Assembly: GCA_963854835.1 (NCBI GenBank) | Contig: OY978527.1 | Location: 27,917,529 to 27,981,528, forward strand | Source of the DNA: Megamerina dolium | Lineage: Eukaryota; Arthropoda; Insecta; Diptera; Megamerinidae | Length of the DNA stretch: 64,000 nucleotides | Reading direction: 5' to 3' | Part shown: piece by piece, positions 11,218-24,519 of the stretch | Position numbering within the stretch: the stretch's first letter is position 1 | Layout of the letters: every line of letters starts with the position of its first letter | The notes under the pieces: model-generated | What the model saw: only the letters and a program-made list of their open reading frames with translations | Databases searched by the model: none | What the model was told of the DNA's origin: nothing | Made by a program: the position numbers and the translations under genes

Positions 11218-13640
11218 ATAACCGAACCAGACCGCTTATCTGGGTCCCTTTTCGTTCCTCAAATCGTATATTAATTATTTGTTTGGTTGCGGAATTCTTC
11301 TACTTCCTTCCTCATAATAACATCGCTCGTTATTTAAAGCATATCTTTGTGGGGTATGTTTCACATTTCGAGTTCATCAATAAATTGGCGACCCAGTGTG
11401 GACATCCTCTTGCTTGCCAGTCCACACTATGTGCGCCGCTGTCTCTGCCTTTTCCAGGCATAATCTGCAAATGTCAGCATCCTCCCCTTCAACAAGACCC
11501 ATCTTGCTGAGGTGGTACCTGAAATTGCCATGCCCAGTTATTAATGCAGTCAACCAGCTTAGAGTTAATTGGCTTAGACTGAGAGCCCTCCCCTATTCAC
11601 TGCCCTTTGATAGCCTCAGCGAATTCTTTGCCAGTCTACAAGTGCATAAGTTCTCCCTTCTCGTGAGATGGAGATTCTTTATCCATGACATCCATTAGTG
11701 AGCCATCAGTGAAAATACTAATGTCATTTTCCTCACATATGTTATGTGTGAGACCGTTTTCAATGAGTGTTCTGTGTGACTTTCCAGTAATCTTTAGCCT
11801 ACCCATTCCTTCCATTGGCATTTGCGCCTCCTTTACACTGCTATATACCAGTGACAGGATGCTCCTGTGCCCTACATCCGTGCCGTGCCTAAGTCCAGCG
11901 GCATCAGCCCCAGAAAGCTCCTGTAATCCCAATACAAACCATTCTTTGCATCCTATCTAATTTGATTTTCGCGGTCTTTTAGGTGACCTTAGGCCACCAG
12001 ACCACAGCAGAATACGCTATTAAGGGCCTTACCATTGTTGTGTAGATCCAGTGCCCTGATCTGGGAATAATTCCCCACATGAGACCGAACACTCTCTTAC
12101 ACTGACGCAATACCCGCTTGCCTTTCTGGATCTTGTCATCGACGTGATTGTTCCAAGTCAGCTTGTTATCCAGGATGACATCTAGATACTTTACTTCCTT
12201 GGATACGTTGATGTTCGATCCAAAAAGCCTAGGGGGTCTGTTGTTAGCCCAGTCCTCCTTTTAGTAAAGAGTACTGTTTCCGACTTACTAGCATTCCGTA
12301 CCTTCTTCCGTGCACCATTTTTCAACCATTTTGAGTGCACCTCTCCTGGTATCATAGATAATGTCCAGGAACTTACCGCTTACCGCTATGTCATCTGCAT
12401 ACCTGATGGTGTGTATGGCTTTTGAGTCCAGAAGCTGGAGTAGGGAATCGACCATGATATTTCAAAGGATGGGCGATAGTACTCCCCCCTGTGGACACCC
12501 TTTGACTACCCTCCCTCTGAGCCTGTAACTTCCATTTTGAAAGTTTATTGCCCTTTTCCCCAACAAGCTGTCCACCCACCTTATAATGGTTGGGTTGACT
12601 TCACTAGTAGCAAGGGCCATCCTTAGTTTATTTAACCAATCTTATCGAAGGCACCCTCTATATCCATAAAAGTAGACATAGATATCCCTCCACAAGACAG
12701 TTCTGTCTCCGCTACACGAACGAGTTCGTGTTCGAGTTCGAACTACATACACTTGAGCAGAAAGGAGGTCAAGCTAACCGGAAAGATTTAGTCTCTGAGT
12801 AGTCCCTTTTTCCCGGCTTTAGAAGAAACACAACCTTAGTCTCTTTCCATTGAGTCGGGATATATCCTGTAGCCAGGTTCTTTGCCTGCTCAGCCCGACG
12901 CTTATGCGCTCTGCCAAAACCCAGATGCCGCATGCGAGGCCTGTGGGTTCGCTGGGTTAACAATTTTATTAGATTGTCTACCCTGCTCATCATTCGCTGA
13001 TTTCCCTTCCGTCGTCTTCGGATGAGGCTCCAAAGTCGTTGAAATTGTCAAAGTGGTTCCGGTGCTATCCAGGGGATTTGCTCACCTCTGGAGGCTATGT
13101 CCTCTTCGCTTATTCCTGATAAAGCTAACGATTCCACTCCGCCAGGAGCGTCTTCGTCCGCACCATTAGATGTTCCGCCGGATGCTTCCCGGTGCCTCCA
13201 AACCGGCTTCCCTGCCGACCTGGTGACACCGTTCCCTTTGTTCGACACCGTCACAGCCGCCGGTTTTTCGGCGCCGCCTCCACTACTTTTCCCGCAGTGG
13301 CTATCAGCACTACTTCGCATGAGCCAGTACTGTCCGCCATTGCAGGAATTTCGCTTTGAGTTCCAGAGGTAGAAATGAGTGGTGCAGCTAACAGCTTGGC
13401 CTCTGGTGAAGCCATATTGTCCACCGTTCCATCCGTTAACACCCCTTGAACCCCCGTATTTTCGGATATAGATCCAGTTTTTTTTGAGTAACAATTAATG
13501 TTGTTCCACGAGTTGCGAAGAAATAAAGGTCCGCCTGCGCAGAGATTCGCAGTACGCTCACGTAAGCTCACGTAACCTCACGTTTGCGACTGGGCTATTT
13601 CCAGTCGGCACCCTAGAGGCGTGTTCATGGAGAGCGCGGA
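11218..13640 (-). mobile_element. LOA/I-group LINE, internally deleted copy
   Basis: Collinear with the copy at 26889-31347 but with large gaps. Its 3' part (11222-12870) matches the RNase H and RT end. At about 12735 some 110 bp are missing. At about 12871 the sequence jumps from the RT region straight into the gag-like region, losing about 2 kb (28.64-30.69 kb of the other copy) that includes the endonuclease. A third gap lies near 12990. It extends further 5' than the other copy (13180-13640) and so preserves ORF1 start and 5' UTR sequence that the other lacks. No reading frame is intact. The 5' limit is approximate. Confidence 0.8.
13048..13571 (-). pseudogene. LOA/I-group LINE ORF1 (gag-like) N-terminal region
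   Basis: Two overlapping open frames (148 and 106 codons) cover the 5' part of ORF1, and a frameshift between them is likely. The C-terminal part of the 148-codon frame (SGGTSNGADEDAPGGVESLALSGISEED) matches the N-terminus of the gag-like ORF at 30868-31386. Composition is low-complexity, rich in Gly, Ser and Ala. No zinc knuckle is visible here. Confidence 0.55.
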
Positions 13641-14568
13641 GAACGATCAAAATACAATATACAAAATACTGATCTCAACTGATCAATAAATACGTTTGCA
13701 ATCGATTAAAAATTCTATCTTTCTCACTACATCTCATTTCGATTGTATTTCATAGTAAGAAATACTTAAGCAAACGAACGACTGAGAATGGAGCGCTGCT
13801 CTCCCCGATAACGTACCAGCATATTCATTACGAATTGCTGCCTCATCCAAATTCTCATCGGACCTAGTTCGCAGTGATATATTTTTTCCAAAACATAAAA
13901 AAATATAGCTTCGAGGAACAAAATTTAACTCAAACGAGATTATCGCTGAGACAGAAGCGTATTGTGAATAGTTTGACAAATTATATTTTTCGGAGTGGTT
14001 ATTTGCTTCATAGTGTGTTGTTTTATCTTTACTTAACCTTCCGTACAAATGTATGATAATGTTTTTCCAAAAATATGTCTGTCTGTCATAGTTTAGGATA
14101 TCACTAAATTAGAAAATTACTTGTTGGACAAATTGTTCTTATGTGTCGTATAAGGGATCATGTATGACTCCAAAATGAGTCTTCCATTTATTCATAATGT
14201 TGTTCGGAGTAATATTTAGGATTATGTTTAGTGTGCTCTCTTAGAAGATCGAATTTCTGTCAATTTTGCACAGAAATAAGCAAGAACTACGTCCATAAAC
14301 AATACTTTTTGGGGCTTTTTGATTAATGCGTTTGATTTATTTAAGTCATCTTTCTACAGTACATATTTTGAAGATAAATTATTGGAGTATCCCATCTTTA
14401 TTGCATTCGATGTTAATATAAATATGTCAGATATGCTAGGGTGACTCAATTTGCCCGGAAGGAAATACTCGTACTTAAATTCAAGATAAAGAGAAGTTCA
14501 AAGTAGATAATTTTTGTTAATAATGATTCTTTAATATATGTATATGAAATAAACATTAATAATGTATA
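13641..14568. other. Non-coding stretch
   Basis: No gene was recognised. Two short opposed ORFs (13734-14048 minus, 13874-14056 plus) overlap and lack any family resemblance. Confidence 0.45.
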
Positions 14569-14973
14569 CATTCTGTCAAATAAGTACCCGGAAATTCTCA
14601 TTTTTAATTTTCCCTCTGAGAATATTTCAAAAATTTTTTTTTCCCAGGTTGGCACAACTGTCAACCACTATTCTGTGAATTTTTATTGCTATGTGTCATT
14701 TAGTTTGGTTACGGCGTCATTAGGAACAAGTCAACCTTTTGTGTGCGTTGCGATTTCTTCTCGCCCCTCTTTGAACGATTTATACCAATCGTAAACTTGA
14801 GTTTTCGACATGGTTGAATCACCAAATGTTTTTTTTCAACATTTCCAACGTTTTGGCACAAGAAATTTCGTTTGAAACACAAAATTTCACACAAACTCTT
14901 TGTTCGATATTTTTATCCATAGTAAAAATCGCAACGCACACAAAAGGTTGACTTGTTCCTAATTGACAGAATG
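14569..14973 (-). mobile_element. Short mariner-derived hairpin element
   Basis: The ends are inverted: CATTCTGTCAAATAAG at 14569 and the complement of CATTCTGTCAATTAGG ending at 14973, both next to TA. Inside, the minus strand encodes a mariner-type transposase N-terminus (MDKNIEQRVCVKFCV..., then a one-base slip into MSKTQVYDWYKSFKEG). The 36 bp just upstream of the start codon (14926-14961) recur exactly in reverse complement at 14721-14756. The coding fragment is thus enclosed in a perfect hairpin and the catalytic domain is absent. It is non-autonomous and probably arose by deletion and inversion. Confidence 0.8.
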
Positions 14974-17324
14974 TATTTAATTTTTTGGTTTTTTGAAATA
15001 TAATGGAACTCAAAGTTTCCTTTTTCCGTGCAATTTATTTCCAAGCACATTTAAATTGCAACAAATCTATTTTGCCTTATTTCGTAGATTTGATTTTTGC
15101 TTTATCCTTTGCTGGTAATATACTTTTGATGGACCTTAATATGTATGTGTATCTATTTATTTAATAGCGCATATGTGTTTTGGTGTCCGCATATTGATGT
15201 GATACTTCTGGTTCCTAAATTGACACATACATATGTACATACATTGGTACATACATATTTTTATGCATGTACGAGTATGTAACAACATTCTCCATTTGGA
15301 CATGTGTATAAAATATGTATACAAACGTATGATTTCATTTATCAAAAACAACAATAAAAAACAATGTCACTGACAGATATTTTATTATAGTATTATAACA
15401 TTTTATGTTCGCCTTATTTTTATGTTTGTGTTTTGTTTTTCGTTTTTGCTGTTGCCTTAATTTAATACTACCAATATACGTATGTATTTATATACTTTTT
15501 GGTATGTCCTTCCACGGGGAACCTTTTGTGTAATTTGTTATCTTAAAAAGTTTTATTTAAATTTACAACTTGTGAAAGAAGCAGTTAAACAACTGTTGGT
15601 AAAAGCCTCGTGGATAATAAATTGTAAATCATTCAACAGGATCTGTACAAGATAACAAGATAACAACAAAAGCAAATATAAAGCCATGAATGATATGACC
15701 CACACATGCATACAACGTACTAATACTTAATATATAAATACAGACGCATATACATCTACTTACCTTAATACTCTAGTACATACATACGTATTGTACGATA
15801 TTATAATTTCACAAATTCATACGCATACCATAAGAAGAACACATGTTGAACATAAGTGACAGCAGTTGATTGAGATTGGATGATGCTATAGTGGCTGAAG
15901 TGAAGTTTAAGGGTTAAGAAGCAATGAAAAACATTATTGTTGTTTTTCTTTATATACATAATTTTGATTGGTTTTAATAACAGCGACGACGTATAAACCA
16001 GAATGTAGCTATACATACACGTTTACACGACGTAAGTATTTGGATGTAATTTCAGGAATATAAAAATGTAATATTTTAATAACTAAGTTTACTTCTTTAT
16101 TAAATTCAATGATATATGAGGGGGGGCAGGCTGAGAGTTATGTGATAAACGAAACACAGAATTAATTTATTCAACAAAATTTCATATATTTTTTAACGTA
16201 GTTGTATGCATTTGCTTCGGTCGTGACGTCAATTGAACGTACTGAGCGTTTAGAGTCATTTGTGTGCGTATAATCACAACAAAATTCAGTAAACTACTTC
16301 TAGTAATTTTTAACTTTGATATTGGTTTTGCTTTTTACTTAATCAAAGAGTTTTTTTAACATATTAAAAGAAAAACAAAAACTTGGCTATTTTCAATTGC
16401 TACGAAATCGTATCTAATGAACGGATGTTTGTTAAATTGTGTATGGCGTGTTTAAGAGTACCAGATCATAAAAATGGAATTTATAGTTTCCCTATATCCC
16501 CGACAGCACCGATATCCCAAGACGCAAATTTTGAAGAACTCATCTAACAACTCTGGCATAAAACTCACAACAGTAGAACAATATAATGTATAATACATAT
16601 TGTATATTTTAGCTATTAAAGTATTGATTGGGAGAATATTTTTCTCAACTTTCAATTATTGGGAACTTTTCTGTAAACTTTTCGTAAATGTTAGCTGGTC
16701 GAAATTAATACCAATACATTTTCAAGATTTTGAAATATTTGAAAATCATTGTCATTAAATACTCATAAGGTGTTATGATACGTCCCCGTACGTATACTTC
16801 GCTAATGGATTTTATTGTCTGCCCCTTGTCTCCAGTTGGAAATTTCGATCACTGATAGATTATATAGTACTGGATGCTTCGATTTGAAGTTAGAGGGTTC
16901 TCTTCATTCGCGTTCGCAACATGATTTTTAATAGTACATTTTCTAGGTTAGAGTCGATCGTTACATTCGGTTGATATGATTCATGCAACACTTCCGCTAG
17001 AATTCAAAGTGCTTAACTAAATAGTTGGTAACCAATAATTAAATACTGAACAATCACAAACAATGAAGAATGCAGTAGAATTATGGTGCAATTAGTCAAT
17101 ACTTATCAGTAACTAACGTTCCAGCTGTTACGACGTGTTACATACTAAGCAAGCCAAACAAGCGATTACTCTGAATGAATTCGTAGTAACGCTGGAATCT
17201 ATGGAAAATATGAACTAATCCAGTTGACTAATCGCATTACACGTTTCAGAGTACTTTACTTTACTTTCCGTCACCTTACGTCCTTACGTGTTGACTAAAT
17301 CCACCATTAACCAGAACTAAAGAT
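14974..17324. other. AT-rich non-coding stretch
   Basis: No coding or repeat family was identified. It contains many ACATACATA-type simple motifs and a short G-run at 16120-16127. Confidence 0.45.
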
Positions 17325-17590
17325 TGGGACTCTGCGATTAATCGTTTAATCGAACAAAAAATATTCAAAATATTTATAATATTTTTTTCCAATACAAAGT
17401 TGACGGATCGTTTAAAATTTTTATTTCCAAGTATAATTTCAGAAACAAAGAGAAACTAAAAATGAAAAATATTTTGATTAATCAAAATTAGTATTTTGCT
17501 TAATCAAAATTTTAATTAATCGAATAATTGATTTATGAGAATTTTGATTAATCAGACTGCTCGATTAAACGATTAACCGCATACCCCTAC
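17325..17590. mobile_element. Small inverted-repeat element (MITE candidate)
   Basis: The left end reads GCGATTAATCGTTTAATCGA (17334-17353). The right end, in reverse complement, reads GCGGTTAATCGTTTAATCGA, 19 of 20 identical. Just outside are GGGACTCT and AGGGGTAT. Near-matching ACTAAA flanks on both sides suggest an imperfect hAT-like target duplication. The interior is AT-rich with repeated TTAATCAAAATT and no ORF. Confidence 0.55.
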
Positions 17591-19639
17591 TAAAATACGA
17601 ACAAGCGATGGACAAAAACCAGAAACAATAGACCATGTTTTTAAGACTATGTCAGGTGAATATAAAAAAGCGGACGGTTCAGATGAGACTCATTCTAAGT
17701 ATTATTAGTACTAGTTGTATTTGAATAAATTAAACATTGCTTTTGTTGTTTAATGCATTCAGTTTTCAATAAAGTAATAAATATTTCTACAGGGTTGATT
17801 CATATCATAATTAAACGCTCACAGCAAAAACCTAACAAATTCTTTGCAAATCCTTAATTCGGTTGAATAGATAATTTATAATTTTTAAAGATATTTTTTT
17901 CAGTCCTCTTTGTCTTCTAAAGAATATTCGAATTTTTTAACTCACCTGAAGTTAAGCTCAACCAAAGTGTGTATGTATGTACTTTAGCCATTTATTTTCA
18001 CTTGCATGATATAGACAGAGACATAGTGTAACATTAAAAAATTACCATACTATCATTTATGCTATAACCAATCTATAATAGATTTATTTGTTCCTTTTCA
18101 AATACAAACTGACAGGTTTACAAGCTTTTATTTACATTAGATTGAAGCTTTAAATAACATACTAACGTTCAATTGATTTTGATGCTAATAACAATAAAGT
18201 CAAAACACCCATTAAACTTTCCAGAACTCTTTTATTTTCCCAATTTCCTTTTTTTTCCACCCCTGCATTCGGAGATTCATATTATTCTCGTGGTTGTTGG
18301 TATATTATAAGTATGTGTGCGATAAAAATTCTATTTGCAATTGCTCCAGTGAAATATAAAAACAAAAAATAAAAATAAAAAATGAACAAGTTTATTTAGG
18401 GAAAAGCAAATAACGTAGGTAGGTATTGTAACTAACTTACATACATACGTAATGATTATGGTGTATTGATGTAAAACGTTGGTTGGGATAGGGGCAAGTA
18501 TGATATTGTGGTTGTGGTTGCAACGATCTATCGTCTGTATGAAATGCTCTAAGAAATATGTGTTGGTTTACTTATTACTTACTTCTATACTTTGTATTGT
18601 ATACTTATAATATATATTTTATGGGTATCCGTAAATGTATGTATATTATTTAAACACATGTACCACACACACACACACACACACACACAAGTGGGATACG
18701 AATAAGAAAATTCATTTTCTTTTTCATTTAAAAATGTTCGTTTAACAAGTACAAACTTGGAAATCCTCATCAATTGCTCAATAACAACTTTGAAGCATGT
18801 ACCATATGTACATACGAGTATGTATGTGTAGGTTGCTACAAACTTTGTTTGCTTACCTGTGTATGGATAAGACTCTTGACTTTTTTCACATTTCTTATAT
18901 ATTTGTTTTTAGCTATATGTACACTTAATTCTGGGAAAATTTTAAATTGATTTGCTTCCAATTGAACATTTGTTTCTTCTTTCATATTGTGTATTTCTCA
19001 ATTTCGTTTTGCTTATTTATACATCTATGTAGGTGTCCATTCACTTGATTTTTTTTGCACCAATTATTATAAGTAGATAAATGGTATGCAATGATTTCGT
19101 AAAGATTTCATTGAAAAATCTATGAAAAATACAAAGAATAAAGTGGCATAGAGAGCTTGTAGGCTTTAGCAATGTCTTTATAAAGTTGATAACGTCGACT
19201 TGTATCACTATAAGAGCATAATCGTAATCACAAACAAATTGGCAGTCTATCAACATTTATTTGACTAATAAAGTGATACATTCATATCTATAGTTAGGTT
19301 ATCATCGAGTCTTTGTATATTTTAAAATTTAATTAAACATTTTGCTATTTTTTGGCTCCGGGTATTTTTTTCTTGGGCACACATGACGTAGAGTACAAAA
19401 TGATAGCAAAAATGAAATTAACTTATCAATCATGAATCACATTAATGCGTGAAAACATACTTGTATCATAAAGAGCCTGAAAAGTTGATTATGGAGAATT
19501 TTTATCACTTGTGAAAACAAGCTTAAAGTATGGAATAAGCACATATTTCAATTTTTAGGGTTATGTTTTTAATTCAGATTTTAATGAATTTTTATTATGA
19601 AATCATTACTTGAACATTGTAAGTATGCATGGGACATAA
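17591..19639. other. AT-rich non-coding stretch with a CA microsatellite
   Basis: Nothing coding was recognised. A CA dinucleotide run of about 24 bp lies at 18664-18689. Confidence 0.5.
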
Positions 19640-20030
19640 AATCAGTTAAATGATCGCCGCAGACCATCTGTAGAACTGAATATTTTTAGCGGTAATTTTG
19701 TTGACTTTTTGGCACATTTCGACCATAACCTCGCGAATGTTTAAACCATGTGTGAGGTTTGTTCGCATAAACACGATCTCTTGTATAGTCACATAAGAAA
19801 AGTCTGCGATGATACATTATTAATATTATGATCTTTAAGGACAGTTGGCATTGCCAGTTGTTGCAATAACACCTTCAGGGGACTTCTCTTACAATAGCGC
19901 ACTACAGCAGAAACACGGAGATGCCATCTTGTTGAAACCACATTTTTTCTAGATCCATATAACATAATATGACCAAAGCGGTGATAGTATGTGTTGTCAA
20001 CTTTTTTCAATAATTTCAACATTTCAAATT
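19640..20030 (-). pseudogene. Mariner transposase relic (DD41D-like)
   Basis: Frameshifted minus-strand fragments align in order with the mariner at 51751-53054: RFGHIM, then DLEKMWFQQDG (second catalytic Asp block), then RDRVYANKP, then an EMCQKVNKI-like block. The start of the protein and the first catalytic Asp region are absent. It is several-fold broken and cannot be functional. Confidence 0.65.
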
Positions 20031-21433
20031 AGAAGTTTTATTTTAGAGCATCAAATTCCTCTCCGCCGTAAAAATAAGATCTAATACTATATTATATTTT
20101 TTATGTTTTATTTATCTTTTGTGGGAAAAATAAATATCTATTAAATTTAATAATAGCAACTCATAAATAATGTTATACAATTTCAATTATGGAGCTCATG
20201 AATTTTAAATTATTTTTGATTTCGTTGATACTTGTTTTAATTTTTTTTTAATTGCGCTTTAAAATTTTATTAATGCATTTATTTATTATAAAATCATGTA
20301 CGGGATTCATAAGAATAAAAACATCTAAATAGGGAAATTTACGAGTTCTCGTTTATATAAATCACCTGTACGAGTAAATGTAATAGTACCTAGTAAATGT
20401 ACTATTTATACATTAGAGAGGTTCATGGAAAAAAAACTGAAATTGTTCCAGCAATTTTGTAAATGCCTAATGGACGCGAATAGGGATAATAAGGAGTATA
20501 GGGAGATAATTCTTTAAATTTAATTTAATTGGAAACTGTTCAATTGCAGGATCTAAAAGTGAGGCTAATAGCTATATCTACGAAAGATGACCACTTTATT
20601 TACTTCACAATTCTTGTTCTTTAAGAAAATAACTTTATAATTGAGAGAATTTGTGTAGTCCTTGCAAGAGTTCTCCACTTCTATGTCATATGTCCTTCCG
20701 CCCCGAACACAGGTTCTTAAGATTGTTTCAACCACTCTAATGTAATATACATACGTATCTGGATGGATATATGTACGTGTTCTTGTGTACAAATAAATAG
20801 CTAAGGTAACCGACTGAGAGTGCTAATATAAAGACTTAAGTATATACTCAGCAGCAGTCAAAAAATATGGAAGAGAAGCAGAAAACAAAGATCGAACCAC
20901 CACGTTACCATCACATTTAAAAGATACTTAAATAAATGGATAGTGTTGGAGATAAAAGGGTAGATGTACTGTACTACACATGTGTATATGTACTGTTACA
21001 AAAATGCTATTGTTGCAAAGAATTTTATTGCATTACGTTTTGGTATTGAGGCATATGGGTGTATGTATATATGTTTGTAGCTGAGCATCATGAATGAATG
21101 AAGAACATAGGCACGTATTTATATATACGAATGAACATCTGGTGGATATAAGACTCTGGTTGATATAAGACACTTTAATTTTAATTTTTAATTAAATGCA
21201 AATAAAGCAATATATACCTAAGTGTGTTATGTGTTATACTTTAGCTCGTGCTTGGTGTGTTATAGATTCGTAAGCATAAACAATTATTGAGTATGTACAA
21301 GTATATATTTATATTTTTAAAGAATATGTGAGCGGCTAAAAATAATATAATATTGCTGTATTTAAACATTTCTTATTTTTTATCCGCATATGTAATCACT
21401 TATAACCGACTTCAAAACAAGAAACACAAAACT
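20031..21433. other. AT-rich non-coding stretch
   Basis: No gene or repeat family was recognised. Confidence 0.5.
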
Positions 21434-23347
21434 AAAAATCTCCTTACAGTCGGCTGGGGCCGACCAAATTATACCCTGCATATGTAGAGGTATATATAAA
21501 AAGTTTGCTCGTATATCCATCCTTTTCTTCCACTACTTTGTATAGGACCTACATTAAGAAGCAGGCGTACCTCACCAATTTTGGAGGATCAATTTCTTTC
21601 TATAATACTAGGCGTATTAATTAGTAAGTTATGGGTGTTTTAATGTTTAAGATAAATCCGAGACTTTGTACGGAAGCTATATAAAAAGTTGGCGTGACGT
21701 ATCTCTTTCTGGTATATCTAATTAATTTTTCAATATCAATCCACATCTTAAATTTGGTTGTCCTACGCTAAATGGTTTGTAAGTTATCGAGCTTAAAAGT
21801 TTTAGTTTAATTCCCTCGACTTTGTATGGGAGACCTATGAAGGAGTGGGCGTGGCACACTGATTTTCTGCCAGATTATTTCCGACTACGATATTAATCTA
21901 AGTGTCAATTATGGTTATTCTAGACAGAAGATTGCCGAAGTTACACCTGTTTAAATTAAAAATTTGTATGGGGGCTACAATAAACAATGGGCGTGGTGCG
22001 CCCATTTTCTGTGAGCCTAGTTGCTCGTACAATACTAATCCATACCCTGAATCTCGTTGTCCTACGCCAAATGGTTTGTAAGTTATGGAGCTTAAAATTT
22101 TAGTTTAATTCCCTTGACTTTGTATGGGAGACTCATGAAGGAGTGGGTGTGGCACACTAATTTTCTGCCAGATTTTTGCCGACTACGATATTAATCTAAG
22201 TGTCAATTATGGTTATTTTAGGCAAAAGATTGCCGAAGTTACAGCTGTTTCAATTTAAAATTTGTATGGGGGCTACAATAAACAGTGTTCGTGGTGCGCC
22301 CATTTTCTGCGGGCCTAGTTGCTCGTACAATACTAATCCATACCCTGAATCTCGTTGTCCTACGCTAAATGGTTTGTAAGTTATGGAGCTTAAAAGTTTT
22401 AGTTTAATTCCCTTGACTTTGTATGGGAGACTCATGAAGGAGTGGGCGTGGCACACTGATTTTCTGCCAGATTTTTGCCGACTATAATATTAATTTAAGT
22501 GTCAATTACGGTTATTCTAGACAGAAGATTGCCGAAGTTACAGCTGTTTCAATTTAAAATTTGTATGGGGGCTACGATAAACAGTGGGCGTGGTGCGCCC
22601 ATTTTCTGTGAGCCTAGTTGCTCGTACAATATTAATCCACACCTTAAATTTCGATATTCTACGCTGAATAGTTTGCAAGTTATAACCGGTAACATTTTTT
22701 TAATTTCCGCAACTTTGTATGGTAGACCCAAAAAGGAGTGGGCGTGGCACACTGATTTTCTGCCATATTATTTCCGACTACCATGTTAATCTAAGTGTCA
22801 AATATGGTTATTCTGGACAGAAGATTGTAGAAGTTACAGCTGTTTCAATTTAACACAAGTACAGACACTTTGTATGAGAGCTACGCTAAAAAGTAGGCGT
22901 GGCTCATCCACTTTTGGCGAGGTTATATAGTAGTATAACATAACTCCATGTGCCAAATATTGTTGTCCCAAGTGGTATATTATGTGAGTTATAGCAAGTT
23001 AAAGATTTTGAAAATTCCGAGGTTAGTCGCTTTGAATGCTTGGTGTGGGCGTGGTTATTGACCGATCATGCCCAATATAAATCCCCTCCGTACCCTTGGA
23101 TCAAAGGTTACTTATGCCAAATTTCGTCAAAATAGCTCAATATTTACTCAAGTTATCGTGCGAACCAGCCAGGTGACAGACAGACGGACGGACGGACGGA
23201 CATCGTTAAATCGAAAATTTAATCGACGCTGATCACGAATATATATCTATGTCTATATCTCCGGAGATTCCTCAAGTTCAAGTTCAAGTGGACACAAACA
23301 TCTGACCGAAATGAATATACCATGCATATTGCATTATGCAGGGTATA
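21434..23347 (-). repeat. DINE-1-like repeat, long copy
   Basis: Runs from AAAAATCTCCTTACAGTCGG to the TGCAGGGTATA terminus. It has a GGAC run at about 23183-23200 and at least five internal subunits. Two neighbouring subunits near 22060-22130 and 22355-22430 are almost identical, indicating tandem amplification. A short 'AAGTTCAAGTTCAAGT' expansion near 23273-23289 is private to this copy. Confidence 0.7.
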
Positions 23348-23654
23348 AAAATTCGATCTGTATGTTGCTCGTCTAAAAAAATAATTAAGGAAGCATACCG
23401 TAATATGTGTATACTCGAAGTTTAGGGCTACCAGGAAGTCATGGTTAAAATTGTTAGATGTAAAACGTTATATCGTAATGTTAGACATGTGACTACACGA
23501 TAATCTTGACATATTATTGATTTGTGTCAGTTTTTTTTTGTACTTAAATGTCGACTTTCGAGCCGAATAAGGGCTATTTGCGGTAATTTTTTATTTATTT
23601 CTTTAATTGGAAAAAATCGGCAGTCACTTCGTGCCCATTGCTTGTAGAAGCATT

Positions 23655-23790
23655 AGGTACCTTTAAGTGAGAAAAGTTGTCGTGAGTGGTTTTAAAAGTT
23701 TACGATGAGTTTGACGTCGAAGACAAAGAACGTAAGTGAGGGAAATTGCTGTAAACGGTTTTAAATGTTGAAGAATGCTGAGTTCGACAT
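23655..23790 (+). pseudogene. Mariner transposase N-terminal scraps
   Basis: Broken frames read EKSCREWF, then DEFDVEDKERK, and again KRF...NAEFDIEDRSGK. These resemble the N-terminal DNA-binding region of mellifera-type mariner transposases, and the motif appears twice in tandem. The match is short and frameshifted, so the assignment is tentative. Confidence 0.4.
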
Positions 23791-24119
23791 CGAAGATAGA
23801 AGTGGAAAAATTATTATAGCGTGCAGACCAATGAGGCAGTGACCAGTAGCCACTGTCATATAATTCGAAAAGTCTTTCCTATTGAGAACAGTAAGCTCAT
23901 GTGAACGTTACTTACTGAGTATGAGCCACAGTAATATCACCAACCAACAGATAGGTGTATTCGTCCATCTTTTCTGGAAGACGGTAGATGTGATAACCTA
24001 CAAATTATGCTTACACATGGCTATTTGGATCTCCAAACGAGTATTTCCATCGGTTAGGGTTTCTGCTTACTCTGTCCGTCGACTCTACGTCAATGTACTC
24101 AGAACAGGAGAATATTGTG

Positions 24120-24240
24120 CTGCTCTACTCCGCTCATGAGAAAAAAATTCATGGCTTTAATGACAGCTTGGCTGTCACTTATGATATCTATGGGTGATAG
24201 TGTTCTCTTTGATCCAATTGGATGCAGTATGAATAGGCAT
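24120..24240 (-). pseudogene. Possible retrotransposon RNase H scrap
   Basis: The minus strand reads PIDIISDSQAVIKAM, which resembles the strand-helix segment of a LINE RNase H domain (I.SDSQAAIKAL). No other RNase H motif can be followed with confidence, so this may be chance. Confidence 0.3.
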
Positions 24241-24487
24241 AGATGAAAAGAAGGAATCATGGATCCATTAAGATAAAACAATGAAGAGAACATCATTAGG
24301 ACTATGTGACCATGCTTTAACAGCGATATGTCAGAAGAATATTCATGGAAGAAAACTCATATTGTGTATTCTGTGGGATAAACTTGGCTATTTTCAATTG
24401 TTTCTTCCAATTAATTAGAAAATGTTTTATTGTGAGGATATTTTTCCAAGGGTTATCTTTGCAAAAATGTAGAGTTTCTTTAAATTA

Positions 24488-24519
24488 ATATGCAACGAAT
24501 TTGTAGATTCGTTGCATAT
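24488..24519. other. Perfect 13-bp hairpin
   Basis: ATATGCAACGAAT and ATTCGTTGCATAT flank a 6-base loop (TTGTAG). There is no adjacent T-tract that would mark a terminator, and no neighbouring gene. The function is unknown. Confidence 0.6.
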
